Positions 38,435 to 46,866 of a DNA stretch of 64,000 nucleotides are shown piece after piece (the stretch's first letter is position 1; each line of letters begins with the position of its first letter). This DNA is from Pandoraea anhela (GTDB taxonomy: Bacteria; Pseudomonadota; Gammaproteobacteria; Burkholderiales; Burkholderiaceae): positions 238,149 to 302,148 of the forward strand of contig NZ_CABPSB010000006.1 of the NCBI RefSeq assembly GCF_902459655.1, read 5' to 3'. The notes beneath the pieces were generated by a model. The model was given only the letters and a program-made list of their open reading frames with translations, had not been told where the DNA came from and searched no databases. The position numbers were made by a program, and so were the translations under genes.

Positions 38435-38950
38435 TCAGCTCGCCAGACGCTCGATGAGCGCCATGTCGTCGCTGGTCATCAGCTTCTCGATGTCCATCAG
38501 GATCAGCATGCGGCCTTCGACCGTGCCCAGCCCCGTGATGTACTCGGTGGCCAGTTGCGCGCCGAACTCGGGCGCGGGCTTGATCTCGCCGCGCGCGAGC
38601 GTGAGCACGTCGGACACGCCGTCCACGACCATGCCGACCACGCGACCCGCCACGTTCAGAATGATCACGACTGTCTGCGTGTCGTACTCGACGCGCCCCA
38701 GACGGAACTTGATGCGCATGTCGACGATCGGTACGATGATGCCGCGCAGGTTGATCACGCCCTTGATGAAGTCGGGGGCGTTGGCGATGCGGGTGACCGC
38801 ATCGTAGCCGCGAATTTCCTGCACCTTCAGGATGTCGATGCCGTACTCCTCTTCACCCAGCGTGAAGACGAGAAATTCCTGGCCGTCGCCATCGGTCTGC
38901 ATGGCGCCTGCGTGGCGCGACACGGCCTGCTCTTGCGAAAGGTTGTCCAT
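38435..38950 (-). CDS. cheW: Chemotaxis coupling protein CheW
   Basis: CheW couples receptors to CheA in the signalling array. The 171-residue product is a single CheW/SH3-like domain (about 22-165) with [40 protein letters not shown] and [26 protein letters not shown] site precedes the ATG. It follows cheA after 17 bp; a GC-rich stem (38383-38402) after its stop may mark the end of this unit. Confidence 0.98.
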   Translation of the reverse strand: MDNLSQEQAVSRHAGAMQTDGDGQEFLVFTLGEEEYGIDILKVQEIRGYDAVTRIANAPDFIKGVINLRGIIVPIVDMRIKFRLGRVEYDTQTVVIILNVAGRVVGMVVDGVSDVLTLARGEIKPAPEFGAQLATEYITGLGTVEGRMLILMDIEKLMTSDDMALIERLAS

Positions 38951-38967
38951 CTAACGCGTCTCCGACT

Positions 38968-41229
38968 TCAGTTGAAGATGGTGGCAGCGGCCGAACGCTG
39001 ACCGCGCTGGAGCGCCGCCACATCGACGATCAATGCCACACTGCCGTCACCCATGATCGTGGCGGCGGAAATACCGTGAATACGGCGGTAATTGGTTTCG
39101 AGGTTCTTCACCACGACTTGCTGCTGACCGACCAGTTCGTCGACGAGCAATGCGAAGCGACGGCCTTCGGCTTGCAGAATGACGATGATCCCCTGTGTCG
39201 GATCGAGACGCGCTTCGGGCACGTCGAACGCACGGTACAGTTCGACGAGCGGCAGATACTCGCCGCGCACCAGCACGACCTGACCTTCGCCGGTCACGGC
39301 GCGAATGTCGTCGCGACGCGGTTGCAGCGACTCCATCACGAAGTTCAGCGGCAGGATGAAGATCTCCGGGCCGACCTTGACGGACATGCCGTCGAGAATC
39401 GCGAGCGTGAGCGGCAGCACGATGCGGATCGTGGTGCCCTTGCCGCGCGTGGACAGAATCTCCACGTGACCGCCCATTTGCTGGATGTTGCGCTTGACGA
39501 CGTCCATGCCCACGCCCCGGCCCGACACGTCGGTCACGGCTTCGGCGGTGGAGAAGCCCGGCGCGAAGATCAGTTGCCAGACCTCCTCGTCGGACATCGC
39601 CTCGGACACGTTCATGCCCTGCTGCTGCGCCTTGGCGAGAATCTTCTCGCGACGCAGCCCCGCGCCGTCGTCGCTCACTTCGATGACAATGTTGCCGCCC
39701 TGATGCGCGGCGGACAGCACGAGCTGGCCCACCGGGTCCTTGCCCGAGGCCACGCGCAGTTCGGTCGTCTCGATCCCGTGGTCGAGGCTGTTGCGCACCA
39801 GGTGCGTGAGCGGATCGATGATGCGCTCGATCAGGCTCTTGTCGAGTTCGGTCGCCTGACCGAACGTGACGAGTTCGATCTGCTTGCCGAGTTTGGTCGC
39901 GAGATCGCGCACCAGACGCGGGAAACGCGAGAACACGTAATCCATCGGCATCATGCGGATGGACATCACGGCCTCTTGCAGATCGCGCGCATTGCGCTCG
40001 AGCTGGCCCATGCCGTTGAACAGGCGATCGTGCAGCATCGGATCGAGGCTGCTGGCCGTTTGCGCGAGCATGGCCTGCGTGATCACCAGTTCGCCCACGA
40101 GGTTGATGAGCTGATCGACCTTTTCCACGCCCACGCGAATCGAGCTGTTCTCGTGACCGGCAGCCCCGCCGGCCGCAGGCGCAGCTGCGCGCTTTTCGGG
40201 CGGGTGATGGGCGCCGTTCCCGCCACCGGATGCCGCAGCCGGCGGTGCGGCGGGCGGCACGACGATCGGCTCGGCCGCCGGCGGCGGCACGACGGCGGCG
40301 GCGGGCGCGGTGGAAGACGCGGTGGAAGACGCGGTGGAAGGCGCGGCGGTAGGTGCTACGGAGACCGGGGCCGGCACTTCGATCGGTGCGGAAGCGGCCG
40401 GGGCCGGCGTGAAGATTTCGGACGTCGGTACGGGCGCGGCGACAGGTTCCGGCGCGCCGGCGCTCGCGGCAGGCGCTGCCGCAACGGCCGACGCGTCCTG
40501 CACGTCGATCTGCGACGGCTCGATCACGAAGCAGCACACGGCGAGAATGTCGTCGGCGCCGCACGTGGTGTCGAGCCACAGGTGCAGTGCGTCGCCCACC
40601 GACTGACGGCCGGCGACGGTGCCGAGGTTGCCCAGCTCTTCGGCGAGCAACGTCTGATCCTTCTCGCCAACGCCGGTGAGTGTGACCTTCAGGCGAGTCT
40701 GGCCCGGCGGGATGGCTCCGCTCGGCGCGCCGCTGGCGTCCGGCCCCGCGTCGGGCTGCGGCGCGGGCGCGGCTGCGACCGGTGCCGGTGCCGGCGCGGG
40801 TGCCGCAGCCGGCGTGACGGGCGCAGCGGAAACCGGTGCGCCGTCGCCTTCGGCGGCCAGTTGCTGGAGTACGGCGCAGATGCGCTTCATTGCCTCGGCA
40901 TCGGGCTCACTGGAGGCGCGGTAGGCATTCAACTGTTGATGCAACACGTCTTTGGTTTCCAGGAAGGTATCAACCATCTCGGTGCGCAACTGCAATTCGC
41001 CTCGACGTGCGCGATCGAGCAAGTTTTCCAGCAGGTGTGTGGTTTCGGTCAGCGCGGTGAAACCGAACGTCGCAGCGCCGCCCTTGATCGAGTGCGCTGC
41101 CCGGAAGATCGCGTTCAGTTGCTCGTTGTCGGGCGCGCTGACGTCGAGCGCCAGCAGGAGGTGCTCCATCTCGGCGAGCAACTCTTCCGCTTCATCGAAA
41201 AAGGTCTGGTAGAACTGGGTGATATCCAC
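38968..41229 (-). CDS. cheA: Chemotaxis histidine kinase CheA
   Basis: CheA autophosphorylates in response to receptors and passes phosphate to CheY and CheB. The 753-residue product has P1 (Hpt; His46 in AHSIKGG), a P2-like domain (about 180-245), and a long Ala/Pro/Ser/Thr linker. P3 follows with VEKVDQLINLVGELVITQAM. The P4 kinase has the N box HLVRNSLDHG, G1 VSDDGAGL and G2 GRGVGMDVVKRN. P5 (about 600-750) is CheW-like. It starts with GTG after GAGGAAACC. The linker contains a 12-bp tandem repeat. Confidence 0.98.
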   Translation of the reverse strand: MDITQFYQTFFDEAEELLAEMEHLLLALDVSAPDNEQLNAIFRAAHSIKGGAATFGFTALTETTHLLENLLDRARRGELQLRTEMVDTFLETKDVLHQQLNAYRASSEPDAEAMKRICAVLQQLAAEGDGAPVSAAPVTPAAAPAPAPAPVAAAPAPQPDAGPDASGAPSGAIPPGQTRLKVTLTGVGEKDQTLLAEELGNLGTVAGRQSVGDALHLWLDTTCGADDILAVCCFVIEPSQIDVQDASAVAAAPAASAGAPEPVAAPVPTSEIFTPAPAASAPIEVPAPVSVAPTAAPSTASSTASSTAPAAAVVPPPAAEPIVVPPAAPPAAASGGGNGAHHPPEKRAAAPAAGGAAGHENSSIRVGVEKVDQLINLVGELVITQAMLAQTASSLDPMLHDRLFNGMGQLERNARDLQEAVMSIRMMPMDYVFSRFPRLVRDLATKLGKQIELVTFGQATELDKSLIERIIDPLTHLVRNSLDHGIETTELRVASGKDPVGQLVLSAAHQGGNIVIEVSDDGAGLRREKILAKAQQQGMNVSEAMSDEEVWQLIFAPGFSTAEAVTDVSGRGVGMDVVKRNIQQMGGHVEILSTRGKGTTIRIVLPLTLAILDGMSVKVGPEIFILPLNFVMESLQPRRDDIRAVTGEGQVVLVRGEYLPLVELYRAFDVPEARLDPTQGIIVILQAEGRRFALLVDELVGQQQVVVKNLETNYRRIHGISAATIMGDGSVALIVDVAALQRGQRSAAATIFN
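40306..40341 (-). repeat. 12-bp tandem repeat in the cheA linker
   Basis: Three consecutive copies of GCGGTGGAAGAC (the last with one change) encode a Ser-Thr-Ala-Ser repeat between P2 and P3 of CheA. It keeps the frame, so copy number could vary without harming the kinase. Confidence 0.85.
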
Positions 41230-41280
41230 CGGTTTCCTCGTCCTAACTTGGTTGTGCCATCGACGCCATCGACTTCATCG

Positions 41281-41664
41281 TCATGCGCCTTCGCCGACGA
41301 GCGAACCGACCACGTCGACCAGTGCTTCGGGGTCGACCGGCTTGATCAGCCAGCCGCTGGCGCCCGCTTCACGGGCTGCCGTCTTGTAGGCGCCGTCGAC
41401 TTCCGTCGTCAGCACCAGAATGGGCGTTTGCGCGAACGCATCGAGTTCGCGCAGCGCGCGAATGAGCGATAAGCCGTCCATGCCGGGCATGTGCTGATCG
41501 GTCAGCACCAGATCGAACGCCGCGTTCGACGCCAGCGCCAGCGCTTCCTGCCCGTCACGGGCGGTCGTCACGGCATAGCCGGCTTCGTCGAGCGTAGCCG
41601 CCAGAATCTGACGCATCGACGCGGAATCGTCGACGGCGAGAATCGTGTTGCGAAGGGCCTGCAT
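41281..41664 (-). CDS. Single-domain response regulator, second CheY-like protein
   Basis: This 127-residue receiver domain has the acidic pair Asp12-Asp13 (ILAVDDSASMRQILA), phosphoacceptor Asp56 (LVLTDQHMPGMDG) and Lys in WLIKPVDPEALVD. It has no output domain. Located between motB and cheA, it is probably phosphorylated by CheA. It is clearly different from the CheY paired with cheZ, for example lacking the DFPTMRRIV signature. It may act as a phosphate sink or serve another target. GAGGAAACG precedes the ATG. Confidence 0.93.
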   Translation of the reverse strand: MQALRNTILAVDDSASMRQILAATLDEAGYAVTTARDGQEALALASNAAFDLVLTDQHMPGMDGLSLIRALRELDAFAQTPILVLTTEVDGAYKTAAREAGASGWLIKPVDPEALVDVVGSLVGEGA

Positions 41665-41681
41665 GCGTTTCCTCTTGTCGG

Positions 41682-42686
41682 TTATCGCGCGGTCGCGCCA
41701 GGCACTGCGGGGGCGGACGGGGGTGCGGGTGGTGTGGGCACACCCGGCACGGCCGGAAGCTCGCCGCTCATCGCGGCGCTCACCGCGTTGCTGCCTGCGC
41801 CGCGTGCGTTCGCGGCGTCGATCGTCGGTTGATCGGCTTCGTGCTTGACCGACTGCTCGGCGCGCCGGTTGAGCACGATGATGCTGATACGACGGTTGAT
41901 CGGGTTGTAGGCGTTGTCGCGATCGAGCGGCACGGTGGACGCCAGCCCCACCACCCGCAGCACCTTCTCGCCGTCCAGCCCGCCTGCGATCAGTTCGCGA
42001 CGCGACGCGTTCGCCCGGTCCGCCGACAACTCCCAGTTGCTGTAGCTCTTGTCACCTTGCGCGTAAGCCGTGGCGTCCGTGTGACCGGACAGACTGATGC
42101 TATTCGGCACGCCGTTGAGCGACTTGCCGATCTCGCGCAGAATGTCACGCATGTAAGGCTGCACCTGCGCGCTCGCATTGGCGAACATCGGGCGGTTCTG
42201 GTCGTCCACGATCTGGATGCGCAGACCTTCGGTCGTCACGTCGATGAGCAGTTGCTTGCGGAACTGCTTGAGCGTGGGGTTACTTTCGATCGCTTTCTCG
42301 ATGCGCGCTTTGAGCTCGCGCAAACGTTGTGCATCGGCCCGCTCGGCGATCTCGGCCGTCGTCGCATTACGCGCACGCGCCTGATCGCCGCGCGACTTCT
42401 GGCCGTCGGTGCGCGTGGTGTCCGTGCCGCCGCCCGGGATCACGCCGCTGTTGTCCGCGGCGTTACGTCCGCCCGTGAGCGCGACCTTGAGTGGCGTGCG
42501 GAAGTATTCCGCGATGCCGCTCAGTTCCTTGCTGCTCACGGAGCTGAGCAGCCACATCAACAGGAAGAACGCCATCATGGCCGTCATGAAGTCGGCGTAG
42601 GCGATCTTCCACGCACCGCCGTGATGGCCGTGCCCGCCGGCTTTGCGGCGTTTGACGATGATGGGCCGCTCTTCTTTCTCGCTCAT
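41682..42686 (-). CDS. motB: Flagellar stator protein MotB
   Basis: MotB anchors the proton-driven stator to peptidoglycan. The 334-residue product has a basic His-rich start (KRRKAGGHGHHGGAWKIAYA) and one membrane helix (about 29-50) with the proton-carrying Asp32 (ADFMTAMMAFFLLMWLL). A plug/linker follows, then an OmpA-like domain (about 155-275) with SLSGHTDATAYAQGDKSYSN and SADRANASRRELIAGG. The C-terminal ~50 residues are Pro/Ala-rich. It starts 12 bp after motA. Confidence 0.98.
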   Translation of the reverse strand: MSEKEERPIIVKRRKAGGHGHHGGAWKIAYADFMTAMMAFFLLMWLLSSVSSKELSGIAEYFRTPLKVALTGGRNAADNSGVIPGGGTDTTRTDGQKSRGDQARARNATTAEIAERADAQRLRELKARIEKAIESNPTLKQFRKQLLIDVTTEGLRIQIVDDQNRPMFANASAQVQPYMRDILREIGKSLNGVPNSISLSGHTDATAYAQGDKSYSNWELSADRANASRRELIAGGLDGEKVLRVVGLASTVPLDRDNAYNPINRRISIIVLNRRAEQSVKHEADQPTIDAANARGAGSNAVSAAMSGELPAVPGVPTPPAPPSAPAVPGATAR

Positions 42687-42698
42687 TGCGCTCGCCCG

Positions 42699-43559
42699 TC
42701 AACGTGCCTTGACCTGCCGCACGTGCTCTTCGAGCTCGGCGAACGACGGACGTACGGTGGAATACAGCACCTTGCGGCCGAACTCGACCGAGAGGGCCGG
42801 CGCGTAACCGTTCAGGCTGGCGAGCAGCGTGACCTTGATGCACTCGTAGAGCTTTACCGACTCGTTGATGCGGTGTTCGATGAGTTGCGCCAGCGGCGAG
42901 ATGAAGCCGTAGGCGAGCAGAATGCCGAGGAACGTTCCCACCAGCGCCTGCGCGATGAGCGCGCCGAGCACGGCCGGCGGCTGGTCGGCGGACGCCATCG
43001 TGTGCACCACGCCCATCACGGCCGCCACGATACCGAAGGCCGGCATTGCGTCGCCCGTCTTTTGCAGACAATGTGCGGGAACTTCGCCTTCATGGCGGTA
43101 CGTCTCGATTTCGTGATCCATCAGGTTCTCGATCTCGAACGCGTTCATGTTGCCGCTGACCATCAGGCGCAGGTAGTCGGTGAGGAATTCCATGATGCGC
43201 GGCTCGCCGAGAATGCGCGGGTATTGCGAGAACACCGGGCTCGATGCGGGGTCTTCGACGTCCCCTTCGATGGCGAGCATGCCGTCCTTACGCGCTTTCG
43301 CGAGCAGCACATACAGGAGCGCCATGAGCTCCATGTACAGCTCTTTGGTGTATTTCGAGCCCTTGAACAGCATCGGCAGCGCTTTCATCGTTGCCTTGAT
43401 CGCTTTGCTGTTGTTGCCCACCACGAACGAGCCGACGCCCGCGCCACCGATGATCAGCAGCTCGGTCGGCTGAAACAGCGCGCCCAAGTGGCCCCCGCCA
43501 ATGACGAAGCCGCCAAAGACCGATGCCAGAACGATGATGTAACCAATGACGACAAGCAC
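42699..43559 (-). CDS. motA: Flagellar stator protein MotA
   Basis: MotA pairs with MotB to form the proton channel and pushes on FliG. The 286-residue product has four membrane helices (about 1-21, 34-52, 170-190, 202-222), a large cytoplasmic loop (about 60-165), and the family blocks VFGGFVIGGGHLGALFQPTE and GDAMPAFGIVAAVMGVVHTM. The GTG start has GAGAGG upstream. A sigma-28-like promoter lies 60-87 bp ahead, so motAB, the receiver gene, cheA and cheW are likely one late transcript. Confidence 0.98.
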   Translation of the reverse strand: MLVVIGYIIVLASVFGGFVIGGGHLGALFQPTELLIIGGAGVGSFVVGNNSKAIKATMKALPMLFKGSKYTKELYMELMALLYVLLAKARKDGMLAIEGDVEDPASSPVFSQYPRILGEPRIMEFLTDYLRLMVSGNMNAFEIENLMDHEIETYRHEGEVPAHCLQKTGDAMPAFGIVAAVMGVVHTMASADQPPAVLGALIAQALVGTFLGILLAYGFISPLAQLIEHRINESVKLYECIKVTLLASLNGYAPALSVEFGRKVLYSTVRPSFAELEEHVRQVKAR

Positions 43560-43618
43560 TGCCGGATACCTCTCGCAAAAATACGTCTACGGAAAAATGT
43601 CCTTCCTGTTCAGAGGGC

Positions 43619-43646
43619 TTAACGGCAGACACGCAGGGAAACTGTA
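43619..43646 (-). promoter_or_regulatory. Sigma-28-like promoter of motA
   Basis: On the minus strand TACAGTTT (43646-43639) and GCCGTTAA (43626-43619) match both halves of the extended sigma-28 consensus, with 16 nt rather than 15 between TACA and GCCG. It lies in the gap between flhC and motA. Confidence 0.65.
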
Positions 43647-43688
43647 GGGGCGGGATAACCTCAGGGTGTTCTCGTCGGGCAGGCTCGC

Positions 43689-44285
43689 TCAGGCGGCCAG
43701 CGGGGAGATGTCCGGGTCCGGCTCGGTGGAAGCCACGGCGGGCGCCAGATCGGCGGCATGCGCGTGTTTCGCTTTCCGGGTCTTTCCGGCGCGCGACGGC
43801 GGCTGGCACAGACCGCAAACGTACTGGCCATGCGGCTCGTGGGCGTGCGTGACGAAATGGCCGCCACAGCGCGTGCACGGCGTCATCTGCAACATCTTGC
43901 TGTCGAAGAAGCGCACGAGCGTCCATGCCCGCGTAAACCCGAGCACCGCTTCCCATCCGTGCAATTCCACGTGTTCCAGGTACAGGCGATAGGCCTTCAC
44001 GATGGCCTCGATGCCCTGGCAGCCGCCGTATTGCACGAGGTGTCGATAGATGTTGTGGAAAAGCGACGAGTGGATGTTGGGCAACCACGTCACGAACCAG
44101 TCGGTCGAGAACGGAAGCATGCCCTTGGGCGGCGATGCGCCCTTGAGTTCTTTGTAGAGTTTGATGAGCCGGTCGCGGCTCAGGCTCGTTTCCGCTTCCA
44201 GCAACTGGAGGCGGGCGCCGAGTTCGATCAGTTCGATGGCCAGCTGAATCTCGCGGGCCTCGAGAACGACGCTTTTGGTGCGCAT
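43689..44285 (-). CDS. flhC: Flagellar master regulator subunit FlhC
   Basis: FlhC forms the FlhD4C2 complex that activates class 2 flagellar promoters. The 198-residue product contains [20 protein letters not shown] near the start and the zinc cluster CTRCGG...CGLC (about residues 138-162), the usual four cysteines. The ATG at 44285 has AGGA nine bases upstream; a TTG further upstream would add six residues. It follows flhD by 86 bp. Confidence 0.97.
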   Translation of the reverse strand: MRTKSVVLEAREIQLAIELIELGARLQLLEAETSLSRDRLIKLYKELKGASPPKGMLPFSTDWFVTWLPNIHSSLFHNIYRHLVQYGGCQGIEAIVKAYRLYLEHVELHGWEAVLGFTRAWTLVRFFDSKMLQMTPCTRCGGHFVTHAHEPHGQYVCGLCQPPSRAGKTRKAKHAHAADLAPAVASTEPDPDISPLAA

Positions 44286-44371
44286 ATACAGGCTTCCTGG
44301 CAAGTCACGCCAAGCACTGTCCTGTCACGACGGCAGGACGGCGCGAGGCGCGCGTCGCGTATGTCGTGCGC

Positions 44372-44689
44372 TCAGCCGATCTGCTCGACGGGCTGCCCCG
44401 CGAGCAGAATCGAAGCGTGCGACTGCTGCATACCCACGTCTTTCGCACCGTGCGTGAGGCTCGAAAGAATCACGTGGTCGTCGAATCGAAATCGGCACAG
44501 AAGCTGGTTGGACCCCGCGAACTTGACGAGTTGCGCAAGGGTGAGACTGCCGAGCACGTCGGCGAGCTGGTCGCTGATCCCCAGGCGGAACATTGCCGCC
44601 GCGCGATCCTCGCGGATCAGGCGCTGGGCCAGGACGAGGTAGGAGAGATTCAACTCACGAATCTCATTCAGTGTTTCGCTGTTTCGCAT
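44372..44689 (-). CDS. flhD: Flagellar master regulator subunit FlhD
   Basis: FlhD is the partner of FlhC. The 105-residue product has the family start [20 protein letters not shown], then [20 protein letters not shown] and LLCRFRFDD, with the Cys used for the inter-dimer disulfide. The ATG at 44689 gives the standard length; the open frame extends 71 codons upstream but those residues are unlike FlhD and lie in AT-rich regulatory DNA. It is the first gene of the flhDC operon. Confidence 0.96.
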   Translation of the reverse strand: MRNSETLNEIRELNLSYLVLAQRLIREDRAAAMFRLGISDQLADVLGSLTLAQLVKFAGSNQLLCRFRFDDHVILSSLTHGAKDVGMQQSHASILLAGQPVEQIG

Positions 44690-44813
44690 GCGGCCCCCCG
44701 GCGCAATGGATGAATCTGGCGGTGACTGTCTATTCCCCCGCATTGTGGACAAGGGCGAAAGATAAAGAAATCGGAGAAAAACTACAGAAGGGAGCGAGAA
44801 AAGAGGAAGTTTT

Positions 44814-44834
44814 TTGTAGGAATTTTTCCTACAA
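44814..44834. promoter_or_regulatory. Perfect 9-bp inverted repeat upstream of flhD
   Basis: TTGTAGGAA and TTCCTACAA are separated by TTT, about 125 bp before the flhD start. No T-run follows in either direction, so an operator or 5'-leader stem is more likely than a terminator. Confidence 0.5.
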
Positions 44835-44889
44835 GCGAGGCGCACAGGGATCCGACGACGCGCTCGGGGGGAACGTTCGGTGACAGAGC

Positions 44890-44913
44890 GTGACGACTTC
44901 ATGAAAGTGTCAC
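44890..44913. promoter_or_regulatory. 24-bp near-palindrome upstream of flhD
   Basis: GTGAC and GTCAC flank the palindromic core TTCATGAA (overall GTGAC-N3-TTCATGAA-N3-GTCAC), about 200 bp before flhD. The symmetry suggests a dimeric regulator site; the regulator is unknown. Confidence 0.4.
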
Positions 44914-45339
44914 GAAGCTACGCTCTACTACTTGACTGTATTTCGGCCGACTTTCACCGAACTTTAGCCATCCTTGCAAAAAATTTCGGGGGGCTTCTGC
45001 AGGGGAGCTGAGACGTGCTCTGCCTCGTACTTTGCCCAGTACGCAGGCACGGGAACAGCGCAATTACAAAGTGTTACAGATGTAGTGGGGGAGCCGAATC
45101 CTAAGTTTGGAAGCGTCGCTCGGGTTACGGTTCCCGAATAGTTGCCGGGAATCGCGAAGCAAGTCTTACTAATCCTTTCGATAACGTGCGCCTGTTCAAC
45201 CTCGTTTCGCCGATCAGGCTTCAACTGACGCCTCGAATCCGGTGACGTTCCCGCCGCCTCACCTTGACGACGCGTTGAAGAAAACTGTCAGACGGGGATC
45301 GCCCGTGTAGGAATCGGCGTGTAGGACAGACAGCGCCAT

Positions 45340-45353
45340 GTGACGATCGTCAC
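45340..45353. promoter_or_regulatory. Perfect 14-bp palindrome after the MFS gene
   Basis: GTGACGATCGTCAC lies 20 bp past the MFS stop codon. It shares GTGAC/GTCAC half-sites with the dyad at 44890-44913. It could be an operator or a short terminator stem. Confidence 0.35.
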
Positions 45354-45373
45354 CCGGTCATACCGTCACCTCG

Positions 45374-46585
45374 TCACTTCATCCCGGTGGCGGGCGGCAA
45401 TACCGGTCTCCCCCGGCGGATCAGCACCGTGTGGAAGCCCCACGACAACACGCCGCACACCGCCATGACAGCGGCCATGGGCACCGCGGAGCGGGCGTGC
45501 AGTAAGCCGACGGCAGCGCCGGCGCTCGCCGCCGCGAGGAACTGCAACGCACCGAGCAACGCCGAAGCGGCGCCCGCACGTTGTTGCTGGCGGTTGAGCG
45601 CCTCGGCAATCGCATTCGGCTGCGAGAAGCCGAGGCTGGTCACGTAGGCGAACAAGGGCACCATCAGTCCGATCAGGCCGCCGAGCCTGAGCGCCGCCAC
45701 GGCCAGCAGCAACAGACCGAGGATCGCGACGAGATTGTTCGTCCGGCGCAGCACGGCAGCCGGGCGGCGCGTGCGCAGGAGATAGGCGTTGATTTGCGAG
45801 CCCGCGATGATGCCACAGGCGTTCAACCCGAAGAGCCAGCCATAATTGGCCGGGTCGATGCCGTACAAATTGATGAACACGAAGGGCGAGCCGGTGATGT
45901 AAGCGAACATCCCTGCCTGAGAAACGCCGCCCGCGAGCGCATTGCCCATGAATTCGCGATCGCGGATCAACGCGCCGTAGTTGTGCCACGCCGTCGCGAG
46001 CCAGTTGCGCGCCTGCTTCGCTGCCTGACGCGTCTCCGGCAACCAGTAAACGGACATCGCGAAACAGGTCGCCCCGAAGGCCGTCAGCCCCCAGAAGATC
46101 CAGCGCCAGCCGACGAAGTCGAGTACTTGCCCGCCGATGAGCGGTGCGAGAATCGGGGCGGCGCCCATGATGAGCGTCATGCGCGAGAGCACGCGCGCGA
46201 CGGTCGCCGTATCGAAAAGGTCACGCGCCATGGCCCGGGCGATCACGAAACACGCGCAACCGCCGACCGCCTGAAGAAAGCGGCTGACGATCAGCGTCTC
46301 GATGTTGGGCGCCAGCGCGCAGCCCGCCGACGCGAGTGTGTAGACCGCCAGGCCGGCGTACAGCGGCCGCTTTCGCCCATACCGGTCGGCAAGCGGGCCA
46401 TGCAGTAGCTGACCGAGGCCCAGTCCGATGAAGAACGATGCCAGGGAGAACTGCACCGCGGCGTCCGTCGTGTTCAGTTCGCGTGCGATGCTGGGCAACG
46501 CGGGCAAATACATGTCGATCGACAGCGAGCCGATGGCCGACAGGATGCCGAGAACGAAAACGGTGCGAAAAGTTTGGGCGGGCAT
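45374..46585 (-). CDS. MFS drug-efflux transporter, Bcr/CflA type
   Basis: This is a 403-residue inner-membrane protein with about 12 hydrophobic segments. The first segment with SIDMYLPALPSIARELNTTD and the loop GPLADRYGRKRPLYAGLAVY (MFS motif A) are characteristic of Bcr/CflA proton-driven exporters. These typically export bicyclomycin, chloramphenicol or sulfonamides; the real substrate is unknown. The ATG at 46585 begins MPAQTFRTVFVLGIL. A longer frame to 46870 has a low-complexity leader and would overlap the neighbouring gene's 3' end. Transcribed alone, unrelated to motility. Confidence 0.9.
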   Translation of the reverse strand: MPAQTFRTVFVLGILSAIGSLSIDMYLPALPSIARELNTTDAAVQFSLASFFIGLGLGQLLHGPLADRYGRKRPLYAGLAVYTLASAGCALAPNIETLIVSRFLQAVGGCACFVIARAMARDLFDTATVARVLSRMTLIMGAAPILAPLIGGQVLDFVGWRWIFWGLTAFGATCFAMSVYWLPETRQAAKQARNWLATAWHNYGALIRDREFMGNALAGGVSQAGMFAYITGSPFVFINLYGIDPANYGWLFGLNACGIIAGSQINAYLLRTRRPAAVLRRTNNLVAILGLLLLAVAALRLGGLIGLMVPLFAYVTSLGFSQPNAIAEALNRQQQRAGAASALLGALQFLAAASAGAAVGLLHARSAVPMAAVMAVCGVLSWGFHTVLIRRGRPVLPPATGMK

Positions 46586-46866
46586 TGAGCGAGGCCTAGG
46601 GTAATCCCGAATGATACGGCAATCGCCCCGGTTTCGCTTAAAAAGTGAGCAGTGGCGGTATCCGGATCGGTTTGGCCGCCGGCGTTGGCCCTGCGTCTGC
46701 CTCGGGCAACGTCGCTCACTGCCCGCCGTCCCCTCGCACGTCCCTTGCACGTTCCCGCCACCTGGCCAGCCTGGCCCATCCGTCCCGTCAGGCATGGACC
46801 TATGGTTTGCGAGGGCACGGAGAATGCCAACGTCGGTCATGCACGCTCCGCGAGCGGCCCGGCGCG

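Larger units (their letters stand above)
44690..45373. other. 684-bp regulatory gap upstream of flhDC
   Basis: This gap between flhD and the MFS gene is lower in GC than the rest of the window. It must contain the flhDC promoter, but I could not fix the boxes. It holds three dyads, listed separately. An 86-codon frame on the minus strand (44964-45224) has no recognisable family, atypical codon choice and no clear ribosome binding site; I regard it as probably not a gene, possibly a decayed one. Confidence 0.6.

Noticed and set aside
44690-44902. 71-codon N-terminal extension of FlhD
   Set aside because: The extension lies in the AT-rich regulatory region, is unlike FlhD and includes the inverted repeat; the ATG at 44689 gives the normal length.
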